From the NCBI GenBank assembly GCA_038745535.1, contig JBCDLI010000021.1:1-37616 (forward strand): a DNA stretch of 37,616 nucleotides, given 5' to 3'. Shown here in pieces: positions 1 through 8,307 of this stretch; position 1 is the stretch's first letter; each line of letters opens with the position of its first letter. The notes under the pieces were generated by a model, which saw nothing but the letters and a program-made list of their open reading frames with translations, had not been told where the DNA came from and searched no databases. The position numbers and the translations under genes are program-made. The DNA is from JBCDLI01 sp038745535. GTDB taxonomy: Bacteria > Pseudomonadota > Alphaproteobacteria > Rhizobiales > Rhizobiaceae.

Positions 1-1368
1 GACTCCTTTGGTGCTCTCGAAATTCCAAACGAGAAATACTTCGGCGCACAGACTGCCCGTTCCATCATGAACTTCCCGATCGGTGGCGAGACACAGCCTC
101 TGGCTGTTGTTCACGCGCTTGGGATCATCAAGCAGGCCGCAGCGCGGGTGAACGCCAAGCAGGGTAAGCTGGATGAGAAAATTGCCGCCGCAATTGATGA
201 AGCTGCCGGCGAAGTGATTGATGGAAAGATGGACGATCACTTTCCCTTGGTCGTTTGGCAGACAGGGTCTGGCACCCAGTCGAACATGAACTCTAATGAG
301 GTCATCGCGAACCGGGCGATTGAGATCATGGGCGGCCAGATTGGCACGAAAGACCCTGTGCATCCCAATGATCACTGCAATATGAGCCAGTCGTCCAACG
401 ACACGTTTCCAACGGCCATGCACATTGCAGCAGCACGACAGATCAATGCGATCCTCATTCCGGGCCTGAAGCATTTGCATGCCGCATTGGCTGCCAAGGC
501 CGAAGAGTGGGCCGACATCGTGAAAATCGGGCGCACGCACACGCAGGACGCGACACCTCTCACGCTCGGCCAGGAATTTGGCGGCTACGCGGCTCAAGTA
601 GAACTCGGCATCCAGCGCGTGGAGCAGGTGCTCGGCGGTCTTTATGAGCTTGCCCAAGGCGGCACAGCCGTCGGTACCGGACTGAATACCAAGAAGGGCT
701 TTGCCGAGGATTTCGCTGCCGAAGTTGCTACCATAACTGGCCTGCCTTTCGTGACTGCGCCCAACAAGTTCGAAGCACTTGCCGCGCATGATGCCTATGT
801 GTTTGCCCATGGCGCATTGAACACTGTCGCGACCTCACTGTTCAAAATCGCCAACGACATTCGTTTGCTGGGCTCTGGTCCCCGCTCCGGTCTTGGCGAA
901 TTGGCGCTACCAGAAAACGAGCCGGGTTCGTCGATCATGCCCGGTAAGGTGAACCCGACCCAGTGTGAGGCGATGACCATGGTGTGCGCGCAGGTGCACG
1001 GCAACAACGCAACGATGTCATTTGCTGGTACGCAGGGACACTTCGAACTGAACGTTTATAAGCCGGTTATGGGCTACGTAATGCTGCAATCGATTCAACT
1101 TCTCGCGGATGCGTCTGTCAGCTTCGCGGACCGTTGTGTTTCCGGCATTGAAGCCAATCGCGATAACATCACGGCGCTCATGGAGCGCTCGCTCATGCTC
1201 GTCACCGCGCTTGCGCCAAAGATCGGTTACGATAAAGCGACAGAAATCGCGAAGTCGGCACATAAAAACGGCACGACATTGAAGGATGAGGCACTTCGCC
1301 TTGGCTACGTGACCGAAGACGAGTTCCACGAACTGGTGCGTCCGGAACTGATGATCAGCCCAAGCTAG
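1..1368 (+). CDS. fumC: class II fumarate hydratase (fumarase C), 5' end cut off
   Basis: Converts fumarate and malate reversibly in the TCA cycle, as a cytosolic iron-independent tetramer. The frame is open from base 1 (first residues DSFGALEIPNEKYFGAQTAR), so only about the first 10-15 residues are missing compared with E. coli FumC. Visible family motifs are GRTHTQDATP with the active-site histidine, the SSND substrate loop, and the superfamily signature GSSIMPGKVNP with the mobile catalytic serine loop. The stop is TAG at 1366-1368. The next gene follows within about 45 bases, but its product is unrelated. An argininosuccinate lyase or aspartase of the same superfamily is less likely, because the whole chain reads as FumC. 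Confidence 0.97.
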   Translation, partial: DSFGALEIPNEKYFGAQTARSIMNFPIGGETQPLAVVHALGIIKQAAARVNAKQGKLDEKIAAAIDEAAGEVIDGKMDDHFPLVVWQTGSGTQSNMNSNEVIANRAIEIMGGQIGTKDPVHPNDHCNMSQSSNDTFPTAMHIAAARQINAILIPGLKHLHAALAAKAEEWADIVKIGRTHTQDATPLTLGQEFGGYAAQVELGIQRVEQVLGGLYELAQGGTAVGTGLNTKKGFAEDFAAEVATITGLPFVTAPNKFEALAAHDAYVFAHGALNTVATSLFKIANDIRLLGSGPRSGLGELALPENEPGSSIMPGKVNPTQCEAMTMVCAQVHGNNATMSFAGTQGHFELNVYKPVMGYVMLQSIQLLADASVSFADRCVSGIEANRDNITALMERSLMLVTALAPKIGYDKATEIAKSAHKNGTTLKDEALRLGYVTEDEFHELVRPELMISPS

Positions 1369-1385
1369 GCTGCAGCACTTCTATC

Positions 1386-1423
1386 GGATCCGCATCAGCT
1401 GTAGTTGAAGCCGATGCGGATTC
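1386..1423 (+). promoter_or_regulatory. inverted repeat overlapping the alaE start
   Basis: A 9-bp perfect inverted repeat (1388-1396 with 1413-1421, ATCCGCATC/GATGCGGAT) with a 16-base loop lies just behind the fumC stop and contains the ATG at 1414. There is no U-tract, so it is not an ordinary intrinsic terminator. It could hide the start of the exporter gene in mRNA. That function is inference only. Confidence 0.35.
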
Positions 1424-1827
1424 TCATCATTGATACTGCGGCAACGATCGTGTTTTTCACCGTCGTTGCATCGCTCACGGAACTTTTCATCGCAGGCATG
1501 GGCTGGCGCGAAGTTGCCACCACGCGGCTGGCGATGGTGCCGATAATGGTGCTGACCGCGCGGCCTTATACATTTTGGCGTGACGCGCTGTTCAGACGTT
1601 TCAAGCCCATGCGCAGACTTGCTCATATAATCATCGACATCACCGCGTTTGTGTCGTTTCAGGCACCAGTTTATTTGGCAACGCTTCTTTTCGCGGGCGC
1701 TGAGGTGCACGAGGTACTCATCGCTGTAAGCTCCGCCGTAATTTTCATGGTTTTGTTGGCTCGGCCATTCGGCCTCTACATCGAATCAGTCCGCATACTT
1801 TTCCGAAAAAATGTGGATGTGAGATAG
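1414..1827 (+). CDS. alaE: AlaE-family L-alanine exporter
   Basis: Small inner-membrane protein of about 137 residues that resembles E. coli AlaE (149 aa), which exports L-alanine. Shared features are an N-terminal D(T/A)xA segment running into the first hydrophobic helix, a conserved middle RPYxxxRD-like stretch (ARPYTFWRD), the FQAPVY motif and a final helix with GLYIESVR. Four hydrophobic segments are visible. Either ATG 1414 or TTG 1405 could be the start; neither has a clear Shine-Dalgarno sequence, and ATG was preferred. It lies alone between fumC and the ppx gene. The symbol is by family resemblance; the substrate is not shown by the sequence. Confidence 0.8.
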   Translation: MRILIIDTAATIVFFTVVASLTELFIAGMGWREVATTRLAMVPIMVLTARPYTFWRDALFRRFKPMRRLAHIIIDITAFVSFQAPVYLATLLFAGAEVHEVLIAVSSAVIFMVLLARPFGLYIESVRILFRKNVDVR

Positions 1828-1976
1828 TTTCGTAGTGATTTCCCGACGGTCTGATCTCCCAGCTTCACGAAATATTGCTTTCCAATTTTCATCACGCGCG
1901 ATAGCCTTCTACCAACGGATGAAATTTGCTGGTTGCGCACTGTCATGGTTCGCGGCGACGGGCAGAAAGGTCAGGT

Positions 1977-3425
1977 GTGAAAGACCCGGATTATGGCGCT
2001 TCGCTGCCATACGGGGATCAAGCACCGGGGCAGATGGGAAACGGTGAACGAGCCACCCCGTCAGATGAACCGCAGGCGGACGTAAACAGTCAGCCTATAA
2101 AAGGCGGTAGGAACGATTTGGTCGAAATGCGCGACCAAAGTGCGCAAATCGATCAGGCCACGGTGCCGGATCCGAAATCGAAAAACAAGCGCAGGCGGCG
2201 TGGTCGTCGGCGCAAGAAAGCACATGTAGCAGGTCGCCCGGTCGCAGAGGTCGCCGCTCCCGCGCTCGATTTATCTTCTGCTCCACAGCCCGATGTTGTA
2301 TTTCCTATTGAGGCGAAGATTGAAGCCGAAAAAGCTCAAGCCCAGCAGCCCAAGCGAACGCGGTATTTCAACGCGCGAACGCCGCATCGCTCGACTTTGC
2401 CGGCCTATGCTGCACTGGACCTTGGCACCAACAATTGCAGGCTTTTGGTTGCGGTTCCCGGTCGGGAAGGGCAGTTCCGCGTGGTCGATGCCTTTTCGCG
2501 GATTGTTCGTCTGGGCGAGGGGCTTGGCCATGCAAACCGTTTAAGCGATCAAGCTATGGATCGCTCGATTGAAGCGCTCGCCATGTGCAAGGCCAAGCTT
2601 GAAAATCGCCCAATACGCCGGATGCGCTTAATTGCGACCGAAGCTTGCCGTGCAGCGGAAAATGGCGGGCTGTTTTTGGATCGGGTGAAACGCGAAGTCG
2701 GTCTTGATTTGGAAATTGTAGATCGTGAAACGGAAGCGAAGCTCGCTGTTGCTGGCTGTTCCTCGCTCGTTGAGCGCAATATCAAAGCAACCGTCGTTTT
2801 TGATATCGGTGGCGGCTCGTCTGAAATTGCGCTGCTTGATCTGACCCGCCGTTGCAAAAAGATGCCCGATAATATCGTCGCATGGACATCGCTTCCGCTC
2901 GGCGTGGTCACGCTTGCAGAACAGTTTGGCGGGTTAAAAGTCACGCCAAAAGTCTTTGACGATATGAAAGCTGCTGCTTCCCGTGAGATCGAGAAATTTG
3001 AGCGCGCGCACCTGCTCGACGAGCACATCGGCACGAATTGTTTCACGCTGCTTGGCACATCAGGCACCGTGACCACGCTGGCCGGGATACATCTTGAGCT
3101 GGAAAAGTATGATCGTCGTCGTGTAGATGGGCTGTGGCTCAAGAACGCCGATGTAGACGCAATCAACGAGAAGCTCTTGGGGTGGAGCTTTGAAGAGCGC
3201 GTCGCAAACCCGTGCATTGGGCCCGATAGGGCTGATCTCGTGCTGGCCGGATGCGCTATTTTGGAAGCGATCCGCGAACGTTGGCCGTCGAATGCATTGC
3301 GCGTTGCCGACCGCGGATTGCGCGAGGGCATCTTGACCGAGTTGATGGCAACCGACAGAGCATGGGACAACCAGAAACATGGGCATCCACGCCGAGGCGT
3401 GCGCCATCCAAACAGACGGCATTAG
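1977..3425 (+). CDS. Ppx/GppA family phosphatase (exopolyphosphatase / pppGpp phosphohydrolase)
   Basis: Member of the sugar-kinase/actin-fold Ppx/GppA family, which hydrolyses inorganic polyphosphate or pppGpp in the cytosol. The GTG start at 1977 was chosen because AGAAAGG lies 6 bases before it; an in-frame ATG at 1926 has no such site. The first ~100 residues form a hydrophilic, very basic tail with a run of Lys/Arg (KNKRRRRGRRRKKAHV, coded near 2178-2226). The catalytic core starts at YAALDLGTNNCRLLVA, the phosphate-1 loop, and includes VFDIGGGSSEIAL (phosphate-2) and LLGTSGTVTTLAGI. It lacks the long C-terminal HD region of E. coli Ppx. It ends 5 bases before rlmE, so the two are probably cotranscribed. 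Polyphosphate or pppGpp as true substrate cannot be decided here. Confidence 0.93.
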   Translation: MKDPDYGASLPYGDQAPGQMGNGERATPSDEPQADVNSQPIKGGRNDLVEMRDQSAQIDQATVPDPKSKNKRRRRGRRRKKAHVAGRPVAEVAAPALDLSSAPQPDVVFPIEAKIEAEKAQAQQPKRTRYFNARTPHRSTLPAYAALDLGTNNCRLLVAVPGREGQFRVVDAFSRIVRLGEGLGHANRLSDQAMDRSIEALAMCKAKLENRPIRRMRLIATEACRAAENGGLFLDRVKREVGLDLEIVDRETEAKLAVAGCSSLVERNIKATVVFDIGGGSSEIALLDLTRRCKKMPDNIVAWTSLPLGVVTLAEQFGGLKVTPKVFDDMKAAASREIEKFERAHLLDEHIGTNCFTLLGTSGTVTTLAGIHLELEKYDRRRVDGLWLKNADVDAINEKLLGWSFEERVANPCIGPDRADLVLAGCAILEAIRERWPSNALRVADRGLREGILTELMATDRAWDNQKHGHPRRGVRHPNRRH

Positions 3426-3430
3426 TACTC

Positions 3431-4192
3431 ATGGCGGGCAAGAAGAAATCGGGAAGTCGCGGTTCCGCGCGCGCTGGCGGCGCGGGCAGTGGCCGGTCCA
3501 TCAATGCCCATGTGCGGCCTAAGCAGAAGCTAAAACCATCGTCCCGGCGTTGGATCGAACGACAGTTGAATGACCCTTACGTGCAGCGCGCCAAGGCTGA
3601 GGGTTGGCGCTCCCGCGCGGCCTACAAACTGCTTGAGATCGATGAAAAACACCGACTCCTAAAGCGCGGGCAATACGTGATTGACCTCGGTGCTGCTCCC
3701 GGCGGTTGGTCTCAAGTGGCGGCGAAGGTTACAGGATCAACCGATGATGATTTGCGCATCGCGGCCATTGATTTCCTTGGCATGGATACGCTGCCAGGTG
3801 TCGAAGTTTTGGAGATGGACTTCCTCGACGATAGTGCCCCGCAAAGATTGATGGACACGCTCGGCGGTGAGGCGCCTCATATCGTGATGTCCGACATGGC
3901 TGCGCCAACGACAGGACACCGCCAGACCGACCATATGCGCACCATGTATTTGGCTGAAGTCGCAGCCGACTTTGCTCTGAAGGTGCTGCGTCCGGGCGGT
4001 CACTTTCTGACCAAGACCTTTCAAGGTGGCACGGAAAAAGCGTTGCTGGATGAATTGAAGATCAATTTCAAAACCGTCCAGCACATCAAACCGCCCGCAT
4101 CGCGCCAGGAAAGCGTTGAGCTGTATCTGCTGGCAAAGGAATTTAAGGGTCTGGGCAAAACCAGTGAGCAGCGAAATGAAAATGACATCTGA
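3431..4192 (+). CDS. rlmE: 23S rRNA (uridine2552-2'-O)-methyltransferase RlmE (FtsJ/RrmJ)
   Basis: Methylates the 2'-hydroxyl of U2552 in the 23S rRNA A-loop, a late step of 50S assembly. The 253-residue chain has a basic Gly/Ser/Lys-rich N-terminus, then SRRWIERQLNDPYVQRAKAE and SRAAYKLLEID with the first catalytic lysine. VIDLGAAPGGWSQVA is the SAM loop, followed by SDMAAPTTGH with the catalytic aspartate and FLTKTFQGG with a second catalytic lysine. The ATG at 3431 lies 5 bases behind the ppx stop and has no good Shine-Dalgarno site, which suggests translational coupling. The catalytic K-D-K set is present. Confidence 0.96.
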   Translation: MAGKKKSGSRGSARAGGAGSGRSINAHVRPKQKLKPSSRRWIERQLNDPYVQRAKAEGWRSRAAYKLLEIDEKHRLLKRGQYVIDLGAAPGGWSQVAAKVTGSTDDDLRIAAIDFLGMDTLPGVEVLEMDFLDDSAPQRLMDTLGGEAPHIVMSDMAAPTTGHRQTDHMRTMYLAEVAADFALKVLRPGGHFLTKTFQGGTEKALLDELKINFKTVQHIKPPASRQESVELYLLAKEFKGLGKTSEQRNENDI

Positions 4193-4258
4193 GTGAAAGC
4201 CATTGCCGCTGCTCGACCGTGCACCACGTAGGTGGAAGATCCATCGAGGAGTTCGCAG

Positions 4259-5251
4259 ATGTTTAATTCTTCTTCCAACGCAATTTCACGCAGAACACTT
4301 TTCAAGACCGGGGCAATCGCATCCGCAGCGCTTGCAACACCGCAAATCATGACCCGCGCAGCATTCGCAGACGGTCACGCAGCACCGGCAGGAACGGGTT
4401 TCAACAGCTTCGATCTCGGCGATCTGAAAGTCTCGGTTTTGTCCGATGGTTTTGCAATTCGTGACAATCCGCAAAGCATTTTTGGCACTGATCAGGCAGT
4501 TGAAACGGTCGAAGAATTGTTGACTGAGAATTTCCTGCCCACGGACAAGATGCAATTCACCTTCGCGCCGACGCTCGTGGAGGCCGGCGAGAACACGATC
4601 CTTTTTGATACGGGACTTGGCGAAGGCGCGCGCGGAGGCGGTCTAGGCCAAACGCGTGCAAACGCCGAGGCCGCCGGATATGCGCCTGATGCGATCACCC
4701 ACATCGTCCTCACCCACATGCACCCAGATCACATAGGCGGCTTGAGTGAAGGCGGGGCGGAAGCGTTTCCGAATGCGGTCTATGTGGTCGGTGAAACCGA
4801 GTATGGTTTCTGGACGAGTGAAGACCGCAAGGGGTCGGACGCCGAGGGCATCCACAATCAAGTTGTAGGCTTTTTCGACGGCATAGCCGATGACCGGATT
4901 GTACAGGTTGCGCCAGACACGGAAATCGCACCGGGAATCACATCCGTGAACGCTTTTGGCCACACGCCCGGCCACATCATTTATCGTCTGTCATCTGGCG
5001 ATAAACAGCTCATGCTGACATCGGACACGGCTAACCATTTTGTGCTGTCGTTGCAGCGGCCCGATTGGGAAGTTCTGTTTGATGCCGACAAAGCCGCTGC
5101 GGCGCAGACGCGGAAAAGCATTTTCGGCATGCTGGCTGCCGATCGCATTCCGTTTGTTGGTTTCCACATGCCGTTCCCGTCGGTTGGTTATGTCGAAGCG
5201 ATGGGCGAGGGTTACCGGTTCGTGCCCGAGACCTATCAGTTTGATATTTGA
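4259..5251 (+). CDS. Tat-exported metallo-beta-lactamase-fold hydrolase
   Basis: A 330-residue MBL-fold hydrolase, probably periplasmic. The start ATG 4259 has GAGGAG seven bases upstream. The N-terminus carries a twin-arginine motif (SRRTLFK, residues 10-16), a hydrophobic stretch and an AFA-D like cleavage site near residue 38. Metal ligands are visible in THMHPDH (His153, His155, Asp157, His158), in HTPGH, and in the aspartate of TSDT. The overall build resembles the methyl-parathion-hydrolase/lactonase-like branch, but the substrate cannot be named. It converges on the permease gene with 13 bases between the stops. It has its own ribosome-binding site and no obvious operon partner. Confidence 0.88.
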   Translation: MFNSSSNAISRRTLFKTGAIASAALATPQIMTRAAFADGHAAPAGTGFNSFDLGDLKVSVLSDGFAIRDNPQSIFGTDQAVETVEELLTENFLPTDKMQFTFAPTLVEAGENTILFDTGLGEGARGGGLGQTRANAEAAGYAPDAITHIVLTHMHPDHIGGLSEGGAEAFPNAVYVVGETEYGFWTSEDRKGSDAEGIHNQVVGFFDGIADDRIVQVAPDTEIAPGITSVNAFGHTPGHIIYRLSSGDKQLMLTSDTANHFVLSLQRPDWEVLFDADKAAAAQTRKSIFGMLAADRIPFVGFHMPFPSVGYVEAMGEGYRFVPETYQFDI

Positions 5252-5264
5252 TCGGGTCGGCGGA

Positions 5265-6317
5265 TTAGACGACCAGTTGGAAAAGAATACCGGACGCAAT
5301 GGCACCGGTAACGCCAAGGGCGAGGTAGGCGGCAAACACCCCCGGTTTGACCAATGACCAGACCGCTGCCGCTGCGGGTATGGAACTGATGGCACCGGCG
5401 ACGATAAACGCCATGGCCGCTCCATCACTCATGCCCTGCTCCATCAAACCAGCAAGCAGGGGCGGGGCAACATAGGAGTTCAAATAGGCTGGCATGCCGA
5501 CAACCGCAGCCGTTGCAATCGGCACGATGCCTTCCCCGCCGACTATAGCTGCAATTGCGCTCGCCGGAACATAAGTGACCAGCAACGCTTCGAGAACATA
5601 GGCGAGAGCCAGCCACTTGATGAGAAAAGCGGCGTTTTCGCGTATTTCAGTCGCAAACGCGTCAACCCGCTGCCCTTCCCGCCAAATCGACCAAACGCGG
5701 CGACCATTGAAAGGGTTTGGCCCGCAACCGCAGCCGCTTTTCTTCACGCCTCGCGATGGGTTGGCAAACAGTCCCGCACGAGAAAGCGCTTTGATCGCAA
5801 AGCCGCCAGCCAAACCGATAGCGACGGCGGCAACGGCTTTACCAATGGCAAACGGCCAGCCGAGCGCAGCGGCTGTGATCAGAAGTGTAGGCGGGTCAAT
5901 GAGGGGGGAGGCCAACCAGAATGCCATGATAGCGGACAGAGGAGCACCGACCGCGAGCAACCCCGCGATAAATGGAATGACTTCGCAGGAGCAGAACGGA
6001 GCTAGTCCGCCGAAAAGGGCAGCGAGAACGATCATCCGGTTCTCACGTCCCTCAAACGCGCGCCCGACTGCTGCCTCCGCGCCTGCCGCTTTGAGCCACG
6101 CGATCAGAATCACTGCAAATGCGATGTAAGGCAGCGTGTTCAAAAACGCTTTCGCTGCAAAGCCAACAACGGTTTCGAAAGACGGCTGGTCGAGCACCAG
6201 CACCAAAAGCGGCGCAACGATGACGACAATCCACGGCGTGGCGAGCAATCGGCCAACGGGTTTCAGAAGAGATGGGGCAGGTTTAACCTCTGATAAGTCA
6301 ATGGCGGACGTATTCAT
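5265..6317 (-). CDS. permease of the DUF318/ArsP type, putative metal(loid) efflux
   Basis: A 350-residue inner-membrane permease with about eight to ten hydrophobic segments. It belongs by appearance to the PF03773 permease family, whose members include ArsP (trivalent organoarsenical export) and SO_0444-type metal exporters. Two cysteine pairs stand out: FCSC in the third helix region (Cys109, Cys111) and GCGCG in the central cytoplasmic or periplasmic loop (Cys196, Cys198). Both are plausible soft-metal ligands. Its ATG overlaps the stop of the arsR gene in an ATGA, so the two form a coupled operon and the permease is likely induced by the ArsR ligand. The transported ion is unknown: arsenic, copper and zinc are all possible. 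Confidence 0.85.
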   Translation of the reverse strand: MNTSAIDLSEVKPAPSLLKPVGRLLATPWIVVIVAPLLVLVLDQPSFETVVGFAAKAFLNTLPYIAFAVILIAWLKAAGAEAAVGRAFEGRENRMIVLAALFGGLAPFCSCEVIPFIAGLLAVGAPLSAIMAFWLASPLIDPPTLLITAAALGWPFAIGKAVAAVAIGLAGGFAIKALSRAGLFANPSRGVKKSGCGCGPNPFNGRRVWSIWREGQRVDAFATEIRENAAFLIKWLALAYVLEALLVTYVPASAIAAIVGGEGIVPIATAAVVGMPAYLNSYVAPPLLAGLMEQGMSDGAAMAFIVAGAISSIPAAAAVWSLVKPGVFAAYLALGVTGAIASGILFQLVV

Positions 6318-6631
6318 GCCACGCCATCCTTCGCTATGTTGACGATCTCATGAGCGCAGCACTCGCGCATCAAATAGCTGCCAAGATCTTCCAGATGATC
6401 AAAATTGGCGCGGTTAATCACCGAACGCCCATCGCGGCGCTGAATGATGAGCTTGCCGTCGGCCAACATGCGCAAGTGGTGCGCCAGAGTGGACGGTGCC
6501 ATGCCCATTTCTTCCTGTATTTGGCCGACGGTCATGCCGAGGCGTCCAGCTTTAACCAGCATCAGCAGCACCGCCAGACGCTGCTCGGAACCTATTGCCG
6601 CAAAACCTTGTGAAGCGCTTTCGATGTCCAT
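6314..6631 (-). CDS. ArsR/SmtB family transcriptional repressor
   Basis: A 105-residue winged-helix regulator. The recognition region reads MGMAPSTLAHHLRML (about residues 42-56), followed by a wing with RRDGRSV. Adjacent cysteines Cys91 and Cys92 near the C-terminus could bind a thiophilic metal or metalloid; the classical ELCVCDL motif of ArsR/SmtB is absent. Its start has GGAGG four bases upstream (minus strand). It is the first gene of an operon with the permease through an ATGA overlap, and an inverted-repeat operator lies in its leader. It therefore probably represses itself and the permease until a metal is bound. Confidence 0.9.
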   Translation of the reverse strand: MDIESASQGFAAIGSEQRLAVLLMLVKAGRLGMTVGQIQEEMGMAPSTLAHHLRMLADGKLIIQRRDGRSVINRANFDHLEDLGSYLMRECCAHEIVNIAKDGVA

Positions 6632-6646
6632 GTTGCCTCCATAAAA

Positions 6647-6684
6647 CTAGAAATCTAGGTATATAGGTTTATTACATCTGTCAA
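6647..6684 (-). promoter_or_regulatory. promoter and candidate ArsR operator of the arsR-permease operon
   Basis: On the minus strand a perfect TTGACA (6684-6679) is followed by an AT-rich stretch. Then comes the inverted repeat CTAGA-TT-TCTAG (6658-6647), about 15 bases before the arsR start codon. The first arm is preceded by a direct repeat ACCTATA/ACCTAGA. No consensus -10 box is at exactly 17 bases, so the start of transcription is not fixed. Position and symmetry fit autorepression by the ArsR product. Confidence 0.6.
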
Positions 6685-6742
6685 CAATCTCTGCCGCGGC
6701 CTTTCGCAATGCACAAAGCCGTGTTACCCGGCAGCGCCAACA

Positions 6743-6768
6743 TGACCGGAAAACTTCATTGCCGGTCA
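6743..6768 (+). promoter_or_regulatory. 7-bp inverted repeat in the guaB leader
   Basis: TGACCGG (6743-6749) and CCGGTCA (6762-6768) form a perfect stem with a 12-base A/T-rich loop, ending 19 bases before the guaB ATG. It may be a protein operator or an mRNA hairpin. It is not a terminator, since no U-tract follows. Confidence 0.45.
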
Positions 6769-6787
6769 GTCACAGGACACCTGTACG

Positions 6788-8293
6788 ATGGCCAAAATCA
6801 TTGAAGCTGCAACCGGAGATCTGGCGCTAACGTTCGACGACGTTTTGCTGCAACCGGGCCATTCGGAAGTGATGCCAACGGATGTGGACATTTCCACCCG
6901 CATTGCCTCCGATATTGAGCTTAGCCTTCCAATCCTGTCTGCGGCGATGGACACGGTCACTGAGGCTAGGCTTGCGATTGCCATGGCGCAGGCCGGTGGC
7001 ATGGGCATCATCCATCGCAATCTTACTCCCGACGAGCAGGCCGAAGAGGTTACGCGGGTCAAGAAGTTCGAAAGCGGGATGGTGGTCAATCCGGTGGTCA
7101 TTGGGCCAGATGCGACGCTGGCCGATGCCCGTGCCTTGATGAGCCAATATCGCATCTCTGGTATTCCAGTTGTGGAAGATGCGGGCACGGGTTCGCAAAA
7201 GCCTGGTCGCCTCGTTGGTATTCTCACCAACCGCGATGTGCGTTTCGCCGATAATCCAGATCAGCGCGTTTATGAGCTTATGACCCGCGAGGGCCTCGTC
7301 ACGGTCAAAGAGGACGTGACGCAAGCCGAAGCGAAGAAGCTGCTCCATCAGCACCGCATCGAAAAGCTTTTGGTAGTGGACGACAACGGTTTTTGCACCG
7401 GTCTCATCACTGTGAAGGACATGGAAAAGTCCCAGCTGAACCCGAATGCGGCAAAGGATGTTCAGGGCCGACTACGCGTCGGCGCAGCTGTGTCGGTTGG
7501 CGCAGACGCCATGGAGCGAGCCGAGAAACTGATGGCCGCAGGCGTTGATGTGATCGTGGTCGATACAGCCCATGGCCACTCGCAACGTGTGCTCGATTCC
7601 GTTGCATCGATCAAAAAACTATCAAATTCCGTCCGCATTATCGCAGGCAATGTGGCGACGCCGGATGGCACGAAAGCGCTCATTGATGCAGGCGCAGACT
7701 GCGTGAAAGTGGGCATTGGTCCAGGCTCGATCTGCACCACGCGGGTCGTAGCCGGCGTTGGCGTGCCACAGTTTTCTGCAGTGCTAGGCGCAGCTGAGGA
7801 GGCCCAAAAATCAGGCGTGCCAGTCATTGCAGATGGCGGGATCAAGCTCTCCGGCGACCTTGCAAAGTCCCTTGCAGCAGGGGCATCGGCTGCCATGGTT
7901 GGTTCTCTTTTGGCCGGCACGGAGGAAAGCCCGGGCGACGTTTATCTCCACAAGGGGCGATCCTATAAGGCCTATCGGGGCATGGGCTCGGTCGGCGCGA
8001 TGGCGCGAGGCTCAGCAGACCGTTACTTCCAAGCCGAGGTTACCGATAAGCTGAAACTCGTGCCTGAAGGCATTGAAGGGCAGGTTCCATACAAGGGGCC
8101 CGTCGCAACTGTATTGCACCAGCTTGCAGGCGGGCTGCGCGCCGCCATGGGCTATACCGGTGCTGCGTCCCTTGCAGACTTCCGCGATCGTGCGACCTTC
8201 GTGCGCATTTCAAATGCCGGGCTTCGTGAAAGCCATGCCCACGACGTGACGATTACACGCGAAAGCCCCAACTATCGCGGCGGCGGCAGCTAG
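6788..8293 (+). CDS. guaB: inosine-5'-monophosphate dehydrogenase
   Basis: Oxidises IMP to XMP with NAD+, the committed step to guanine nucleotides. The length of 501 residues is normal. The chain starts LTFDDVLLQPGHS, typical of the family. A tandem CBS (Bateman) domain occupies roughly residues 95-215 and includes ILTNRDVRF and GLITVKD. The barrel continues with VDTAHGHS and the catalytic loop VGIGPGSICTTR with Cys316, then ADGGIKLSGD and KAYRGMGSVGAM flap sequences. A membrane-protein gene follows after 14 bases. GuaA, the next enzyme of the route, is encoded 9 kb downstream on the same strand. Confidence 0.98.
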   Translation: MAKIIEAATGDLALTFDDVLLQPGHSEVMPTDVDISTRIASDIELSLPILSAAMDTVTEARLAIAMAQAGGMGIIHRNLTPDEQAEEVTRVKKFESGMVVNPVVIGPDATLADARALMSQYRISGIPVVEDAGTGSQKPGRLVGILTNRDVRFADNPDQRVYELMTREGLVTVKEDVTQAEAKKLLHQHRIEKLLVVDDNGFCTGLITVKDMEKSQLNPNAAKDVQGRLRVGAAVSVGADAMERAEKLMAAGVDVIVVDTAHGHSQRVLDSVASIKKLSNSVRIIAGNVATPDGTKALIDAGADCVKVGIGPGSICTTRVVAGVGVPQFSAVLGAAEEAQKSGVPVIADGGIKLSGDLAKSLAAGASAAMVGSLLAGTEESPGDVYLHKGRSYKAYRGMGSVGAMARGSADRYFQAEVTDKLKLVPEGIEGQVPYKGPVATVLHQLAGGLRAAMGYTGAASLADFRDRATFVRISNAGLRESHAHDVTITRESPNYRGGGS

Positions 8294-8307
8294 CCTATCG
8301 AGGCGCG

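Noticed and set aside
2549..3370. Long open frame on the minus strand (273 codons) opposite the ppx gene
   Set aside because: Composition is Ser/Arg-rich and of no known family; it is the antisense shadow of a well-supported gene.
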